Shown: piece by piece, positions 42,879 to 52,612 of the stretch
How positions within the stretch are numbered: the first letter of the stretch is position 1
How the letters are laid out: each line of letters opens with the position of its first letter
DNA from: Amaricoccus macauensis_A
GTDB lineage: Bacteria > Pseudomonadota > Alphaproteobacteria > Rhodobacterales > Rhodobacteraceae
Reading direction: 5' to 3'
DNA length: 64,000 nucleotides
Assembly (NCBI RefSeq): GCF_049800915.1
Contig: NZ_JBNAFY010000008.1
Location: 145,884-209,883, forward strand
Program-made: the position numbers and the translations under genes
The notes under the pieces: model-generated
What the model was told of the DNA's origin: nothing
What the model saw: the letters and a program-made list of their open reading frames with translations, nothing else
Database searches by the model: none

Positions 42879-43339
42879 TCAGCAGGTTCCGTAGAAACCA
42901 CCGGAATAGCGACAGTATTCCGTCGCTGTGCCGCTCGCGATCATCTCTGCAGAAATGTCTTTTCCACCGGACAGAAAGCACTGCCCACAATTCGCCCATG
43001 GCGGTCAATATCCTTCTGGCGGCAGGACAAAGGCTCTCCCAGAGCCAGGGATGTGAGTGCCGCGGTCGCCTCGGAACCTCCAGGTGTGCCAACCTCAGGG
43101 GCGTCCAAGCCCCAGATGCGTATGCGCGTCTCGAGCCCCTTGAGCCGCAACGTATCCCCATCGACAACGCGATGGACGACACCCGCAATGGTCTCTGCTT
43201 CGCCTGTCCGACTGATCGAGATGTCTTCGGTCAGTTTCGCATATCCGGCACCGGCTGCGAGAGCGAGCAGGACGATCGAAGTCGTCGCGTTCCGTCGCAG
43301 AAAGCCGCGTGGGCGCCTGCGAGAAGATCTGAACCTCAT
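42879..43339 (-). pseudogene. Membrane-anchored thermonuclease (SNase-like), frameshifted
   Basis: From ATG 43339 the protein has a basic start (MRFRSSRRRPRGFLRR), a membrane anchor (TSIVLLALAAGAGYA) and SNase strands RVVDGDTLRLKGLETRIRIW-G, LDAPEVG, and CRQKDIDRHGRIVG. A one-base loss near 42984 shifts the frame; the other frame continues KDISAEMIASGTATEYCRYS and ends GGFYGTC with TGA at 42879-42881, as in intact relatives. Active-site residues R, D and E of the nuclease family are present up to DRHGR. Its ATG overlaps the preceding small gene's stop. Confidence 0.65.
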
Positions 43340-43602
43340 CACGAAATCAGGGCCCCTGCCCGGCTGCGCCACCGCGCGATCTCGGCGTATCGTGTCGCGG
43401 TGTCGAGACCGTCAATCAGATTGTGCCGGCGCCGAGCGATCCGCGCCACACGCTGGAGGTGTACTCCGATCCGGCCATCCGCGCTTGCGGCACGTGAGAG
43501 CGCAATAGCTTCTGCGCGGTCGCCAAGCTGTCAGACAAGTGCTTCAGCCTCGCACACGGCCTGCTGCCGCGCGGCCAGCACGATCCGGATCCGGTTAATC
43601 AT
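43339..43602 (-). pseudogene. Module B copy of small gene 2, with internal TGA
   Basis: The frame matches the intact 87-residue protein at 10877-11140 over its whole length (MINRIRIVLAARQQAVCEAE, then QLGDRAEAIALSRAASADGR), but codon 24 is TGA (43531-43533) where the other copy has TGG. The stop TGA at 43339-43341 overlaps the SNase ATG. A single base change separates it from an intact gene. Confidence 0.65.
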
Positions 43603-43614
43603 GAGCAGCCCCCC

Positions 43615-43878
43615 CTAACCTCTCGAGGATTTTGCCTGATCGAAATATGTGTGAATAGCCTCGGCAGCGAGCAGAGTGAATCTCGAAGCTCTCGGGTCGA
43701 CCAGAACTCGGGTTACAATCCCGCGCTGGCGTGCCGGGACAATCCGGCCACCGACAAAAGATACTTTCTGACCCGGGTGGCGGCTATTGGCCGGCACTCC
43801 AGGCCGCGGCCTTGTTTCCAAGCGCGGGCGCTCCTTATCTTGAGGGTAGGACAACAAGCGAAAGGTCGGCACACCCAT
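43615..43878 (-). CDS. Possible small protein at head of module B
   Basis: An 87-codon frame ends 12 bases before the small gene 2 start. Its C-terminus (SRFTLLAAEAIHTYFDQAKS-SRG) is partly conserved beside module A (10793-10864), which supports translation of that part. The start is doubtful: the ATG at 43878 overlaps the start codon of the opposite-strand gene at 43877, and an internal start is possible. Confidence 0.35.
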   Translation of the reverse strand: MGVPTFRLLSYPQDKERPRLETRPRPGVPANSRHPGQKVSFVGGRIVPARQRGIVTRVLVDPRASRFTLLAAEAIHTYFDQAKSSRG

Positions 43879-44449
43879 GTTTCACTTCTTCTTCCCCTGG
43901 TTCAACTTCGCCAGCAAGTTTGCCCTGCCGCTCGAGAGCAAGGACCGGGAGGATATCGAGGTGAGGTCGGAATCTCCCGAAGCGGTCAAGGAAGAGCCGC
44001 TTCCGGAGGACATCATGGATGACATTGCCGTCAATTCCGGTTCGGGCAAGATTGATGTCCCCAGGGAGGATCTTTCTGAGGAGACCGATCCGTCGGCTGT
44101 GCCCTCCGGAGATGTGACTTCCGAACCGGCACCCGATCTGAGCGAGCCGGCTGAAGAAGCTCCCGGAGCCGAAAGCATTCTTCCCGAGCCGATTTCGCTT
44201 GAAGGCCAGAAGATCAAGCTCTGGGGCTTGGCTTCGGACGGGCCGGAGGCTGACACCATTACCTCTGCCGGCGGCAAGGTCATGGTCGGCGTCGGCAAGA
44301 CCACCACGATGGTCGTGACCAATGGACCGATCACGCCCGAAATGGAGGAAAGCAAGATCTGGACGCGTATTCAGGAACTCCGCGCCGAAGGCCAGCAGAT
44401 CGACCTCATGGAGTGGACCGAGCTGAGGGCACGCCTCGACGCATCCTGA
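43877..44449 (+). CDS. Acidic protein of unknown function
   Basis: The 190-residue product starts MFHFFFPWFNFASKFALPLE, an aromatic hydrophobic N-terminus. A long Glu/Pro/Ser-rich disordered linker follows (residues about 25-110), then a compact C-terminal domain with IKLWGLASDGPEADTITSAG, VMVGVGKTTTMVVTNG and IQELRAEGQQIDLMEWTELR. The linker looks like a flexible tether and the N-terminus may touch the membrane. No family recognised. It is divergent from module B. Confidence 0.6.
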   Translation: MFHFFFPWFNFASKFALPLESKDREDIEVRSESPEAVKEEPLPEDIMDDIAVNSGSGKIDVPREDLSEETDPSAVPSGDVTSEPAPDLSEPAEEAPGAESILPEPISLEGQKIKLWGLASDGPEADTITSAGGKVMVGVGKTTTMVVTNGPITPEMEESKIWTRIQELRAEGQQIDLMEWTELRARLDAS

Positions 44450-44933
44450 TCCCAAAGGCCGCACTGGATTCCCACCGGGCATTTCGCATCGCGACGGAAA
44501 CACTGAGGCGCCTGTGTCCAACGGCATCGCCCCGATCGCCAGATTCCCATAAAGTTGGGTGGGGGCGTGGTGTGGTCTTTGGGAACCAGCCATGAATTGG
44601 ATGTGGAAATATTCCATCGAATTGCTCACCTCGGCTCCGCAAGCCTGATCACGACACGGACGGGGTTCTTTAACTGAAGTCTGCAAACCCGAGCATGTCC
44701 GAAGACGACCTTCAGACGGGAACCGAAAGCGCCGAGATCGCAATGTCAGCAGACAGTGTCTCGTCATTCCCGGTGGCAAGACGCAGGACCCTTGGGTGCC
44801 ACAAAGAACATGCGACCGCGGCATCCCGAAGCCGGATCCGTCGGGTGACCGGCCCAAAGCCCAAGCGACAGGAGGTTTCTCCCAGAGGAGTTCCCGCATC
44901 TTTTGTCTCATAGAGGAAGATCGACCTCGACAA
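44450..44933. other. Gap without a supported gene
   Basis: Only short, composition-biased open frames are seen on either strand. No repeat, terminator or RNA gene was recognised. Confidence 0.4.
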
Positions 44934-45422
44934 TCAATCCTGTTTTCCGGCCAATGCAGATCGATCGATCCGTTTGCGACCGCGATCAGGTCGTTGATGA
45001 TCCGGAAACCTCCGTTCCGTTTTCGGGATCGACACGGGTGGCCCGCCACTTTCCTGCCAGCAGAACGCGACGCTGCGGGACGCGCCCAAAGCACGTATTT
45101 GCCAGGAAAGGCGAACCACGCCATTCGTCGTGCTGAACGCGCCATGTTTGATCGAATTCGTCGCCAATTCATGCAGGATAAGGGCGATGCAGGAGGCTGC
45201 AGAGACCGGCAGAGCGACGTCGGGACCGGAAAGGGCGAACCCCTCCGCCTCGTCGAACGCGTAGGCCGTCAAGATAGTTCGGGCAATCTCATCAAAATGC
45301 AGGCCGTCATCTTCAATCCCTCGTAGAAACTGGAAATGGGAAGGTTCCAGCGTTTGAGCGCGGCCTCGATTTTCGGGGTACTTCCCCCTTCGATGCCTCA
45401 CAGCTACTCGATACACACGCAT
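44934..45422 (-). pseudogene. Remnant of HWE-type sensor histidine kinase
   Basis: The minus strand encodes the ATP-binding N-box ALILHELATNSIKHGAFS and flanking GPDVALPVSAASCIALILHE then VRLSWQI, typical of the HWE/HisKA_2 family. The phosphoacceptor-His region is missing upstream. After SGGPPVSIPKT the frame shifts; another frame gives GGFRIINDLIAVANGSIDLH-W, which fits the GFG-x-RLI and final strand of the domain. The gene is 5'-truncated and frameshifted. Confidence 0.55.
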
Positions 45423-46181
45423 TGCCCGGCCATTTTCAGGCCCACCGGCTCAGCATACAAAAAGTTCGAAAGGCATCTACATATTGAAGTTTCGTACTGA
45501 GTTTCATGCCCGCATCCTTGGAGCGTCCGTCAGATGCTCATAGGCCGCATACAGATTTGACCGAACTGCGCCTTGGCTATACGTGTGGGAGAAGACATAC
45601 GGTCGACTTTGCATATCTGTGGCATTTTCCGGTGCGGATTGCTTAGAGTGTATGATCGATCAAAAGGCGGGCGTCGATCTCAATCAGATGCCTCGGGCCG
45701 GCGTTCGCCCTGGTTCCCAGTTCCGCCTGTGCGGCGGCTACTGGCGAATTGCTCACATGTATCATGACGAGCCCCTGCGGTTCTTCTCAGCCGCCCGCGC
45801 GGCGGACAGCACTAAACATATGGAGTCACCCCCCGATCAGAGCAAAACTTCCTCATGATTTTTCTCTCATCGTTTCTTGGTATGACTAATACCGAATTGC
45901 GCCTCTTCCGGGACTGCAAGCACGCCATCCTTTGACGGCAGACGATCTGATCCCGAAGTTGGCCAAGAAAACCTCATCTGAAGAGGACTTCCAGAGAAAA
46001 AAGCGACGAGGTATGGATCATTGAAAAGACTGGGAAAAATCGCTCAAGCCTCCGATGTCGTCTTATATCAGGGGCTGTGCAGTCTCTGCGGCTCGAAAAT
46101 GTCATAATCCGTGGCTGACCTTCCGAGAGTTTTGCCCTAAATCATTCTGCTCAAGAATGAAAAGGTAGGGCATTCGGGCGG
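45423..46181. other. 759-bp gap, no confident gene
   Basis: The only protein-like stretch is a plus-strand frame of about 68 residues beginning MIDQKAGVDLNQMPRAGVRP (45652-45858), which I do not recognise and would not call a gene. The end of the gap probably holds the promoter of the phosphatase gene. Confidence 0.4.
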
Positions 46182-46976
46182 ATGTCGATTTTTGGCACAT
46201 TGTTCCGTCGGGGACCCAAGACTCCGGAACCGGCCGTTGAGCATAAGGTGGCACCGGATGAGAGGATCTATGCGGTTGGTGATATTCACGGCCGTGTCAG
46301 GCTGCTTGAACGCATGCTGGAGCGGATTGAGGCCGATATCGCTGCACAGCAGGATGACCGTCGCTCGCGGATAGTGTTCCTCGGCGATTATATTGACCGC
46401 GGCGATCAAGCGCGCGAGGTACTCGACACGCTGGTCCGGCTGCGGGCGGAGTTCAAGGCAGCGGAGCTCGTCTTCCTGCGCGGTAATCATGAAGATGCCC
46501 TGCTCTCCTTCCTCGCGGATCCCTCCAAGGGCAGCAACTGGCTGCATTTTGGCGGACTTCAGACGCTGGTGAGCTATGGGTTGACCCCGCCCAAATCGGC
46601 GGTGGTTCAGCTTGACGAACTGGAGCGCCTACGTGAGGGGCTGGAAAAGGTGATCGGTCCGCATTGGGAGTTTCTCGAAGCAACGGAACGTTTGCTGCGC
46701 TCAGGCGACGTAGTCTTCGTTCATGCCGGTCTCGATCCTGCCTGCCCGCTTGAGGCGCAGTCGGATGACGCGCTGCTCTGGGGCCGGTCGGATTTTCTGA
46801 TCGAAGGCGGTGTTTCGGGACTGCGCGTGGTCCATGGCCATTATGCCGATGCAGAAGCCGTGGTGACCCCCCGGCGTGTCTGTATCGACACCGGAGCCTA
46901 TTATTCCGGGCGTCTGACGGCTGCGAGGTTGGATAGCGATTTCGACTTGTTTACAATAACTGCGTTTGGCAGTTGA
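46182..46976 (+). CDS. Calcineurin-like metallophosphatase (PPP family)
   Basis: The 264-residue protein has the PPP signature blocks GDIHGR (33-38), GDYIDRGD (about 67-74) and GNHED (about 104-108), plus later metal-ligand histidines in FVHAGLDP and VVHGHYAD. It should be a Ser/Thr or Tyr phosphatase or a small-molecule phosphoesterase. Similar genes lie in polysaccharide loci of Rhodobacterales and may counteract the BY-kinase; here the kinase is about 3.3 kb downstream. The partner is inferred. Confidence 0.85.
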   Translation: MSIFGTLFRRGPKTPEPAVEHKVAPDERIYAVGDIHGRVRLLERMLERIEADIAAQQDDRRSRIVFLGDYIDRGDQAREVLDTLVRLRAEFKAAELVFLRGNHEDALLSFLADPSKGSNWLHFGGLQTLVSYGLTPPKSAVVQLDELERLREGLEKVIGPHWEFLEATERLLRSGDVVFVHAGLDPACPLEAQSDDALLWGRSDFLIEGGVSGLRVVHGHYADAEAVVTPRRVCIDTGAYYSGRLTAARLDSDFDLFTITAFGS

Positions 46977-47003
46977 GCGGTTATTCGGTTTGGGAGTGGG
47001 TTG

Positions 47004-47375
47004 ATGTCAGGTATCCGGAAGGCAGCGAAGCTCGCACGGACATGTGCGGTGGTCTCGATACTCCTGGTTGCTTGGGCAAGCCTGATGCCCGACCGCCAAG
47101 CTACCGAGATCGAACAGCTGCCGGTGATCAACGCGCTGGCGCATGTGATCATGCATTTCATCGTGACCGTCTGCGTCATGACCGGGTGGCATGATCGGCT
47201 CTCGAAGGCTCTGCCCCTTGCTGCCCTGATTGCTATTGGCATGGAGGTTGGTCAGATCATCGTGCCTGGCAGGGAATTCGACATGATCGAGCTGGCCGGC
47301 AACCTTCTGGGCTTTGGGCTTGGATGGGCGTTCTTTCTGTCGCTACGCCGGTTCAGCCGGCACGCGACTCTCTGA
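47004..47375 (+). CDS. VanZ-like membrane protein
   Basis: The 123-residue protein has three or four hydrophobic helices with NALAHVIMHFIVTVCVM and the family motif GREFDMIELAGNLLGFGLGW. VanZ-like proteins occur in polysaccharide and glycopeptide-resistance loci, with no settled activity. ATG 47004 is used; the open frame also has TTG at 47001. Its end overlaps the convergent polymerase-like gene by 33 bases. Confidence 0.8.
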   Translation: MSGIRKAAKLARTCAVVSILLVAWASLMPDRQATEIEQLPVINALAHVIMHFIVTVCVMTGWHDRLSKALPLAALIAIGMEVGQIIVPGREFDMIELAGNLLGFGLGWAFFLSLRRFSRHATL

Positions 47376-48758
47376 GCGTCGCACACGACCCCGCCTTGAA
47401 CTTGCAAAGCTTTGGCTCCAGCCCATTCCGAGCAGGAATGCAAAGAGGGCCGCACTTGCGGGCATCTGCAAACTGAAATCGAGCAGCGAGTGAAAGGCGG
47501 CAGTGACAATGCAGCCGAAGACCACACAGGTGAAGACCCGGTTGCGACGACGCTCTACGGTGCCCTTGCGAATTCGCCAGACAACCAGCCCGAGCGAGGC
47601 GAAAAGCGCGAGCCCAGCAGGTAGGCCGAGTTCGTAGAGATTTTCCAGATAAGTGTTGTGGGCCATGACCCATTCACCTCGCGCAGCCTCAAGCGGAACG
47701 TTGGCGCGGAATGCATCCGGGAAAGCGCCGAGGCCGTTGCCGAGCCATGGACGTTCGGCAATACCGGAGACAAGCTCGGGGTAGATCACGAAGCGCAGAT
47801 CTTCCGTGGGTGAGGTCATGAGGCGTGCGCCCAACCCGGTAGTACTGGTCCAACCGACATAGACGAGCAGCGCTGAAATGCCGATGACCAGTGCGAGGTT
47901 GCCTGAGCGCTTCTGGCCCCGCCAAGCAAGCATAAGGGCGCCAAGGCCGAGGAGGCCGGACATTGCACCTGCGCGTGATTGGGTCAGGGCAACGGCCCCG
48001 ATGCAGACCACCATGCCAACCGCATAGAGCCACGTGCCGCTGAAAAATTGCTCGAGCCCATTGCGGACTATCTGACGCATGGTCTCGCCGGTAACTCCCG
48101 TCTCTCGCGATGAGGCAGAAAGATACAGACCGAGATTAGCGAGCGCTCCAAACGCTGCGTAGGTGGCATAGGAATTCCGGTTGACGAAGCTGGCCGAAAG
48201 CGTCGGGTAGGCCTGCTCCACTCCGAGGATCGGGTTGTGGCCCGTCACGAGCGCATAAAGTCCATAGAGGGCGAGTGCGGTCGAAAAGATCGCGAAAGTA
48301 CGCAAGAAGATCAGGGAGCGCCTCGCATCGGCAGTCGCCCGATGCGCAATCCAGAATGCCATGCCATAGCAGAGAAGCCGCATGATGAAGTGCCGCCCCT
48401 GCCCAGGGTCTGCAGATATCGTCGGGGTGCCTCCGGGAACCAGATCCCAGACTGGATGTGCGACCGCTGGAATGGTTTCCGGCCAGATTTGCGTAATGGC
48501 CCAGACAGCGGCGACAGCGAAGAGGAGTGCCGGAGCCCAGAGCTTGCGAGTGGTTTCGGGTAGCGGTCCCGTGAGATCCAAGGCCAGTTGCAAAAGGAAA
48601 AGCAGTGCGATCGCGATGGCCAAGATCGTCCAAGAGGCAGGCCGGTTGGCTCCAAGCGCCAACGCTGAAAGTAAGATGCAGATGAGCGTCAGCCATCCCA
48701 AGAGACCTTGTGCGCGGGCCTTCCAGCCTCTGGGTAACTTTCCATTGCTCTTTGGCAT
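47343..48758 (-). CDS. O-antigen ligase/polymerase-like membrane protein
   Basis: The 471-residue protein has about a dozen hydrophobic segments and the Wzy_C-type signature: NRNSYATYAAFGALANLGLY, TQSRAGAMSGLLGLGALM and a periplasmic loop with WLGNGLGAFPDAFR and MAHNTYLENLYELGLPAGLA. Such proteins ligate or polymerise glycans at the periplasmic face. It is transcribed away from the co-polymerase gene. Which of polymerase or ligase it is cannot be decided; a second Wzy-like protein lies at 60794. Confidence 0.85.
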   Translation of the reverse strand: MPKSNGKLPRGWKARAQGLLGWLTLICILLSALALGANRPASWTILAIAIALLFLLQLALDLTGPLPETTRKLWAPALLFAVAAVWAITQIWPETIPAVAHPVWDLVPGGTPTISADPGQGRHFIMRLLCYGMAFWIAHRATADARRSLIFLRTFAIFSTALALYGLYALVTGHNPILGVEQAYPTLSASFVNRNSYATYAAFGALANLGLYLSASSRETGVTGETMRQIVRNGLEQFFSGTWLYAVGMVVCIGAVALTQSRAGAMSGLLGLGALMLAWRGQKRSGNLALVIGISALLVYVGWTSTTGLGARLMTSPTEDLRFVIYPELVSGIAERPWLGNGLGAFPDAFRANVPLEAARGEWVMAHNTYLENLYELGLPAGLALFASLGLVVWRIRKGTVERRRNRVFTCVVFGCIVTAAFHSLLDFSLQMPASAALFAFLLGMGWSQSFASSRRGRVRRSESRVPAEPA

Positions 48759-48965
48759 GTGAACTCGTTAGGCTAACTCAATTTAAAGATGCGGAAAGCA
48801 ATCGCAATGGTTGTGAAAATTTACGCCGAGCATTGCATACGAACATAATAGAAAAAATGATCGGCTATATTTCTCTTGCAAGCCCCTTCCTGAGCAAGGA
48901 TTAGTAAAGCAGGTTCGTATTTCTGGCCATACAAAATCGCATGGCGAGGGACAAGAAAGTGCACT

Positions 48966-49625
48966 GTGGTGAATAGTATTGTTGTCAGATTCGTTTGCCT
49001 GCTTGGCGGAACTGCTGCGGCTGCAAATATCTTTTTGCTTATTTCTAACATTCCAGCTTTTCATCGGTTGGCTCGGGTTGAGGGGCTCTATGGAAGCTGG
49101 CGTGTGACCTTCAATGCGGCAATGTATGACCGTGCAGAATATCTTTACGAGTTAGGAACCGATTATGTTCTGGCCGATACGGTTGCATCTTCCGCAACCG
49201 AAGGGCGTGACGAAATTGCTTCCCTGGAAGTGGTGCTCGAACGTGCAGATCAAGCCGTGGAATATCTAACGGAGAGTGTGCGCCTTGATCCAGCTGATGC
49301 TTATAACTGGAGCGCACTTGCTTGGGCGCACAGCCTGCAGGGGGATCTTCCTGCGGCCCGCGCGGCCATGACCAATTCCTGGGAACGGGCACCCTACAAT
49401 ATGGCACTGAGCACGACGCGCCTGCAGTTTGCCGAGCTTCTGCTGGAATCAGAAAGCTATTTTCTGGAAGCACCGATCACGCCGGTTGAATACATGGGAA
49501 TGGAGCGGGACTTATGCGTTGCGTTTCTGAGAAACGACAACGCACTCGAGGCAATTCTGGAAATTTCACCGGGTTTGTCGGAGAACCTTGAGCCTCATGA
49601 GCTGAAATGTAACGGCCTTTCCTAA
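48966..49625 (+). CDS. TPR-containing membrane-anchored protein
   Basis: The 219-residue product has an N-terminal membrane anchor (VVRFVCLLGGTAAAANIFLL) and a tetratricopeptide-like helical region (AVEYLTESVRLDPADAYNWS then ALAWAHSLQGDLPAARAAMT). It starts with GTG and has a modest ribosome site. In polysaccharide loci such TPR proteins often scaffold export machinery; the role here is inferred. Confidence 0.7.
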   Translation: MVNSIVVRFVCLLGGTAAAANIFLLISNIPAFHRLARVEGLYGSWRVTFNAAMYDRAEYLYELGTDYVLADTVASSATEGRDEIASLEVVLERADQAVEYLTESVRLDPADAYNWSALAWAHSLQGDLPAARAAMTNSWERAPYNMALSTTRLQFAELLLESESYFLEAPITPVEYMGMERDLCVAFLRNDNALEAILEISPGLSENLEPHELKCNGLS

Positions 49626-49659
49626 GGCCGCTACTTCCTTGGAAAGTACAAATCGTCCG

Positions 49660-50043
49660 TCAGGCGGGACTGACGGAATTGCAATGCTTGCTGTTCTTGT
49701 TCCAATTGCAAGGGTTCGGTTTGGATCGCCATGGTTTATGGGTAAGGTGAATGGCGAGGTTTCCATTCACGATCTTGAGTTGGCTGTTGACCGTGAGCAA
49801 ATGCTGCGAGACGGCCCATCGAATCTTGGGGGGCGTCGAGGGGTCATCACGCTTAGTTTGTAGGAAAAGCCGCCGCTCCTGCAGTTTATTACGCCGTTCT
49901 GCGAGTGTTTCCCGACGCGTTTCCCAAATGTCAAACTGGGGGTTCTCTATTCGTGGATAGGTCGTAGCATCTGCAGGCACAACTGGCAGAAGAATTCCGC
50001 CTGCCAGCGTCAAGGCAAGAATTCTGGAAAGCCCTTTTTTCAT
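49660..50043 (-). CDS. Small exported protein in polysaccharide locus
   Basis: From ATG 50043 the product has 127 residues with a signal peptide (SRILALTLAGGILLPVVPADA) and a charged helical mature part (WETRRETLAERRNKLQERRL). GCGAGGTGACG precedes the start. A possible promoter on this strand is TTGACC-N17-TATGGC, about 50 bases upstream. No family recognised. Confidence 0.55.
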   Translation of the reverse strand: MKKGLSRILALTLAGGILLPVVPADATTYPRIENPQFDIWETRRETLAERRNKLQERRLFLQTKRDDPSTPPKIRWAVSQHLLTVNSQLKIVNGNLAIHLTHKPWRSKPNPCNWNKNSKHCNSVSPA

Positions 50044-50314
50044 CAAACGTCACCTCGCGACGGCGGTTACAATAGCAGCACTGCCGAAGCCATACGTTCC
50101 AATAGTATAATGGTCAAACTGTTTGTCTGTGAGGAATCGGAAATCCGTTTGTGCTTGCAATTTCTGTCGGATTCGTACGCAAGTAGCGAAACGCTATGCG
50201 CATCTGACAACAAGTTTTCCATGTGCGTTCCACAAACGAATACAATAATATATGGCTCTTGTGCCGCCATTCTGAATGGGTTGAATTTCTTGTTTGATTA
50301 CAGGGTGTAAGTCT

Positions 50315-52612
50315 GTGTCCCGATCCAGTACCAATTCCACGATTGTCGAATACCCCGCCGAAGCTGCTCGGGCGTCAAATCTCTCGCCAGACGGCGGTGA
50401 TGAGGACTCTATTGATATCCGCTCACTTCTGCTCAAGGTCTGGCGTGGCCGCTGGATCATTGCGATTAGTATTGTAGTATTTTTGACCTTGGCTGCGCTC
50501 GCCGTGTCCCAGCTTGAACCGCGCTACAAGTCTTCCGCTAAGGTGATGTTTGGAATTCAGAAGACGAATGTTGTCGATGTGCAGCAGGTTCTTGTTTCAC
50601 CTGAATTCGATCAAGATACGCTACAGAATGAGATCGAGGTGCTGAGTTCGGATAACCTCGTCCGACGCGTGACAGAAGATCTCAATCTTGGGCGAGATCC
50701 AGAATTCAACCCACTCCTTGCGGCGGCGCAGGCACAGGATTCGATCTTCGACCAAATCAGGGCAACATTTTCACTGCCGCCTGAAGTAAATGATTTCCTG
50801 ATGAATATTGGCCTGGTCTCCGCACCTACTCCACCCCCGGATGAGGAAGAGGCAAGGTTTCGGGAGCAGATGGCTGTAGTCGCAGCGGTGCAGCAGGGGC
50901 TTTCGCTGCGGCCAGTCGTCGGCTCACGTGTCATAGAGATTTCGTTTACTGCGGATGATCCGCGCACTGCAGCTCGCATCGTCAATGCTGTGGCAGAGCA
51001 ATATATAGTGGATCAGTTGGAGGCGAAGCTTGAGACGACCCGCTCCGCGACTGACTGGTTAACCGGTCGAGTCGAGGAACTGCGTCTAAGAGTGCAGGAA
51101 TCCGAAGAGGCCGTCGAAGCTCTGCGAGCGGAGCTTTCAAGCGCTGCTGGGCAAAGTCTCGATATCACGCAGCAGCAACTTGGGGCGCTCAACGCATCCC
51201 TTTCGGTGGCACGCAATCGCTCTGCACAAATCGAAGCGGAATATGCACGGCTTACCGAAGCGCTGGAACTTGGCCGAGATATGGGTTCGGTGCGGGAGTT
51301 TCGAGAATCAATTCTGATCAGGGACTATCGCGAGGAAGCGGGCGAGTTACAGGATCGGCTCGACTCACTGTCTGCAAACCACCCTGAGCGGGAGCAGATT
51401 TCGGCCCAGCTTGAACGGATCAATGCGCGGATGCGAGAAGAAGCTGAGCTAATCACGCAATCAATCAAGGTTGAACTGGACGGATCCCTGGCACAAGAGG
51501 AGGTGCTGAGGAGGGATATTCGTAATCTCGAGGCTCAATCTTTGGCGCAATCACGGGAAGAGATCCAGCTCCGGCAACTTGAGCGCGAGGCTCAGGCCGG
51601 CCGTCTACTTTATGAGAACTTTTTGACGAGGCTGAAAGAAACAACCCAGCAGGAGGACCTTCAGGAAGCAGATGCGCGAGTGCTTTCGCCGGCCAAGCCG
51701 CCACTTGATCCTGAAACCGGGGTTAAGAAGCAGCTTATTGCGGCTTCCGTCGTGCTGGGTGGCTTCGTGGGATTGGGTCTTATCTTCCTGCTGGATCAGC
51801 TCAACAATACCTTTCGAGCCCCTCAGCATATCGAGACCATGACCGGGCAGGCCGTATTGGCAACCATTCCAGCTATTGGAGCTCGAGTTCATCGTCGGGA
51901 TGTGATTAAGAACTTTCTCGACAAGCCCGGCTCTTCCTTGGCAGAATCAATTCGCAACCTGCGGACCAGTATTTTATTTTCTAATGTAGACCGCCCTCCG
52001 AAAGTGGTGATGTTCACCTCCTCAGTGCCGCGTGAGGGTAAGTCGACTACCTCAATGCTGACGGCGATTACCAGCCGTCAGATGGGTAAATCTGCCATTA
52101 TTGTCGATTGTGACCTGCGCCTACCTTCAGTGGTACAGCTTCTCAGGGTGGAGGAAGATAAGCCCGGTCTACTATCTGTTCTGGAGGGAACAGCCACTTT
52201 CAGACAGGCGTTGTATGAGGATCCCGATACCGGGTTGCATGTTCTGATGGCGCGTCAAGGAGAGCGAAAGGCGCAAGTCAATGCAGCGGATATTCTTTCA
52301 TCCCAAAAGTTCAGCGACCTTATCCAGACACTCTCGAACCAATATGATCTCGTCGTGCTCGATACGCCGCCCGCCCTGATCGTGACAGATGCTCGCATTT
52401 TGGCCTCCTCGGTTGATGCCGTCATATACGCAGTACGTTGGGACCATACGCCCCGTGATGCAGTTTTGGAGGGACTCAAGGAGTTAAAGTCCGTAAAGGC
52501 TCCGATTGCTGGTATTGTGATGACAATGGTAAATGAAGCGAAGGCGTCGCGCTATGCATATGATGGATATAACTACTACAAAGGGCAATATAAAGAGTAT
52601 TATCTAAAGTGA
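50315..52612 (+). CDS. wzc: Polysaccharide co-polymerase / BY tyrosine kinase
   Basis: The 765-residue protein has two membrane segments (WIIAISIVVFLTLAALAV near residue 46 and LIAASVVLGGFVGLGLIF near 472) around a long periplasmic coiled-coil Wzz domain with its PxxP-type end (LSPAKPPLDPETG). The cytoplasmic kinase has Walker A SSVPREGKSTTS, Walker A' AIIVDCDLRLP, Walker B LVVLDTPP and a C-terminal tyrosine cluster (YAYDGYNYYKGQYKEYYLK). It controls chain length and export by autophosphorylation. The likely start is GTG 50315 (AGGGTGTAAGTCT upstream); an in-frame TTG at 50294 is less likely. Confidence 0.92.
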   Translation: MSRSSTNSTIVEYPAEAARASNLSPDGGDEDSIDIRSLLLKVWRGRWIIAISIVVFLTLAALAVSQLEPRYKSSAKVMFGIQKTNVVDVQQVLVSPEFDQDTLQNEIEVLSSDNLVRRVTEDLNLGRDPEFNPLLAAAQAQDSIFDQIRATFSLPPEVNDFLMNIGLVSAPTPPPDEEEARFREQMAVVAAVQQGLSLRPVVGSRVIEISFTADDPRTAARIVNAVAEQYIVDQLEAKLETTRSATDWLTGRVEELRLRVQESEEAVEALRAELSSAAGQSLDITQQQLGALNASLSVARNRSAQIEAEYARLTEALELGRDMGSVREFRESILIRDYREEAGELQDRLDSLSANHPEREQISAQLERINARMREEAELITQSIKVELDGSLAQEEVLRRDIRNLEAQSLAQSREEIQLRQLEREAQAGRLLYENFLTRLKETTQQEDLQEADARVLSPAKPPLDPETGVKKQLIAASVVLGGFVGLGLIFLLDQLNNTFRAPQHIETMTGQAVLATIPAIGARVHRRDVIKNFLDKPGSSLAESIRNLRTSILFSNVDRPPKVVMFTSSVPREGKSTTSMLTAITSRQMGKSAIIVDCDLRLPSVVQLLRVEEDKPGLLSVLEGTATFRQALYEDPDTGLHVLMARQGERKAQVNAADILSSQKFSDLIQTLSNQYDLVVLDTPPALIVTDARILASSVDAVIYAVRWDHTPRDAVLEGLKELKSVKAPIAGIVMTMVNEAKASRYAYDGYNYYKGQYKEYYLK

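Noticed and set aside
22930..43602. Recoded stop codons as an explanation for the in-frame stops
   Set aside because: All three stop triplets are involved, and hundreds of intact genes end in the same triplets, so an altered genetic code is not credible.
45652..45858. 68-residue plus-strand frame starting MIDQKAGVDLNQM
   Set aside because: No ribosome site of note and no recognisable fold; sits in a relic-rich gap.
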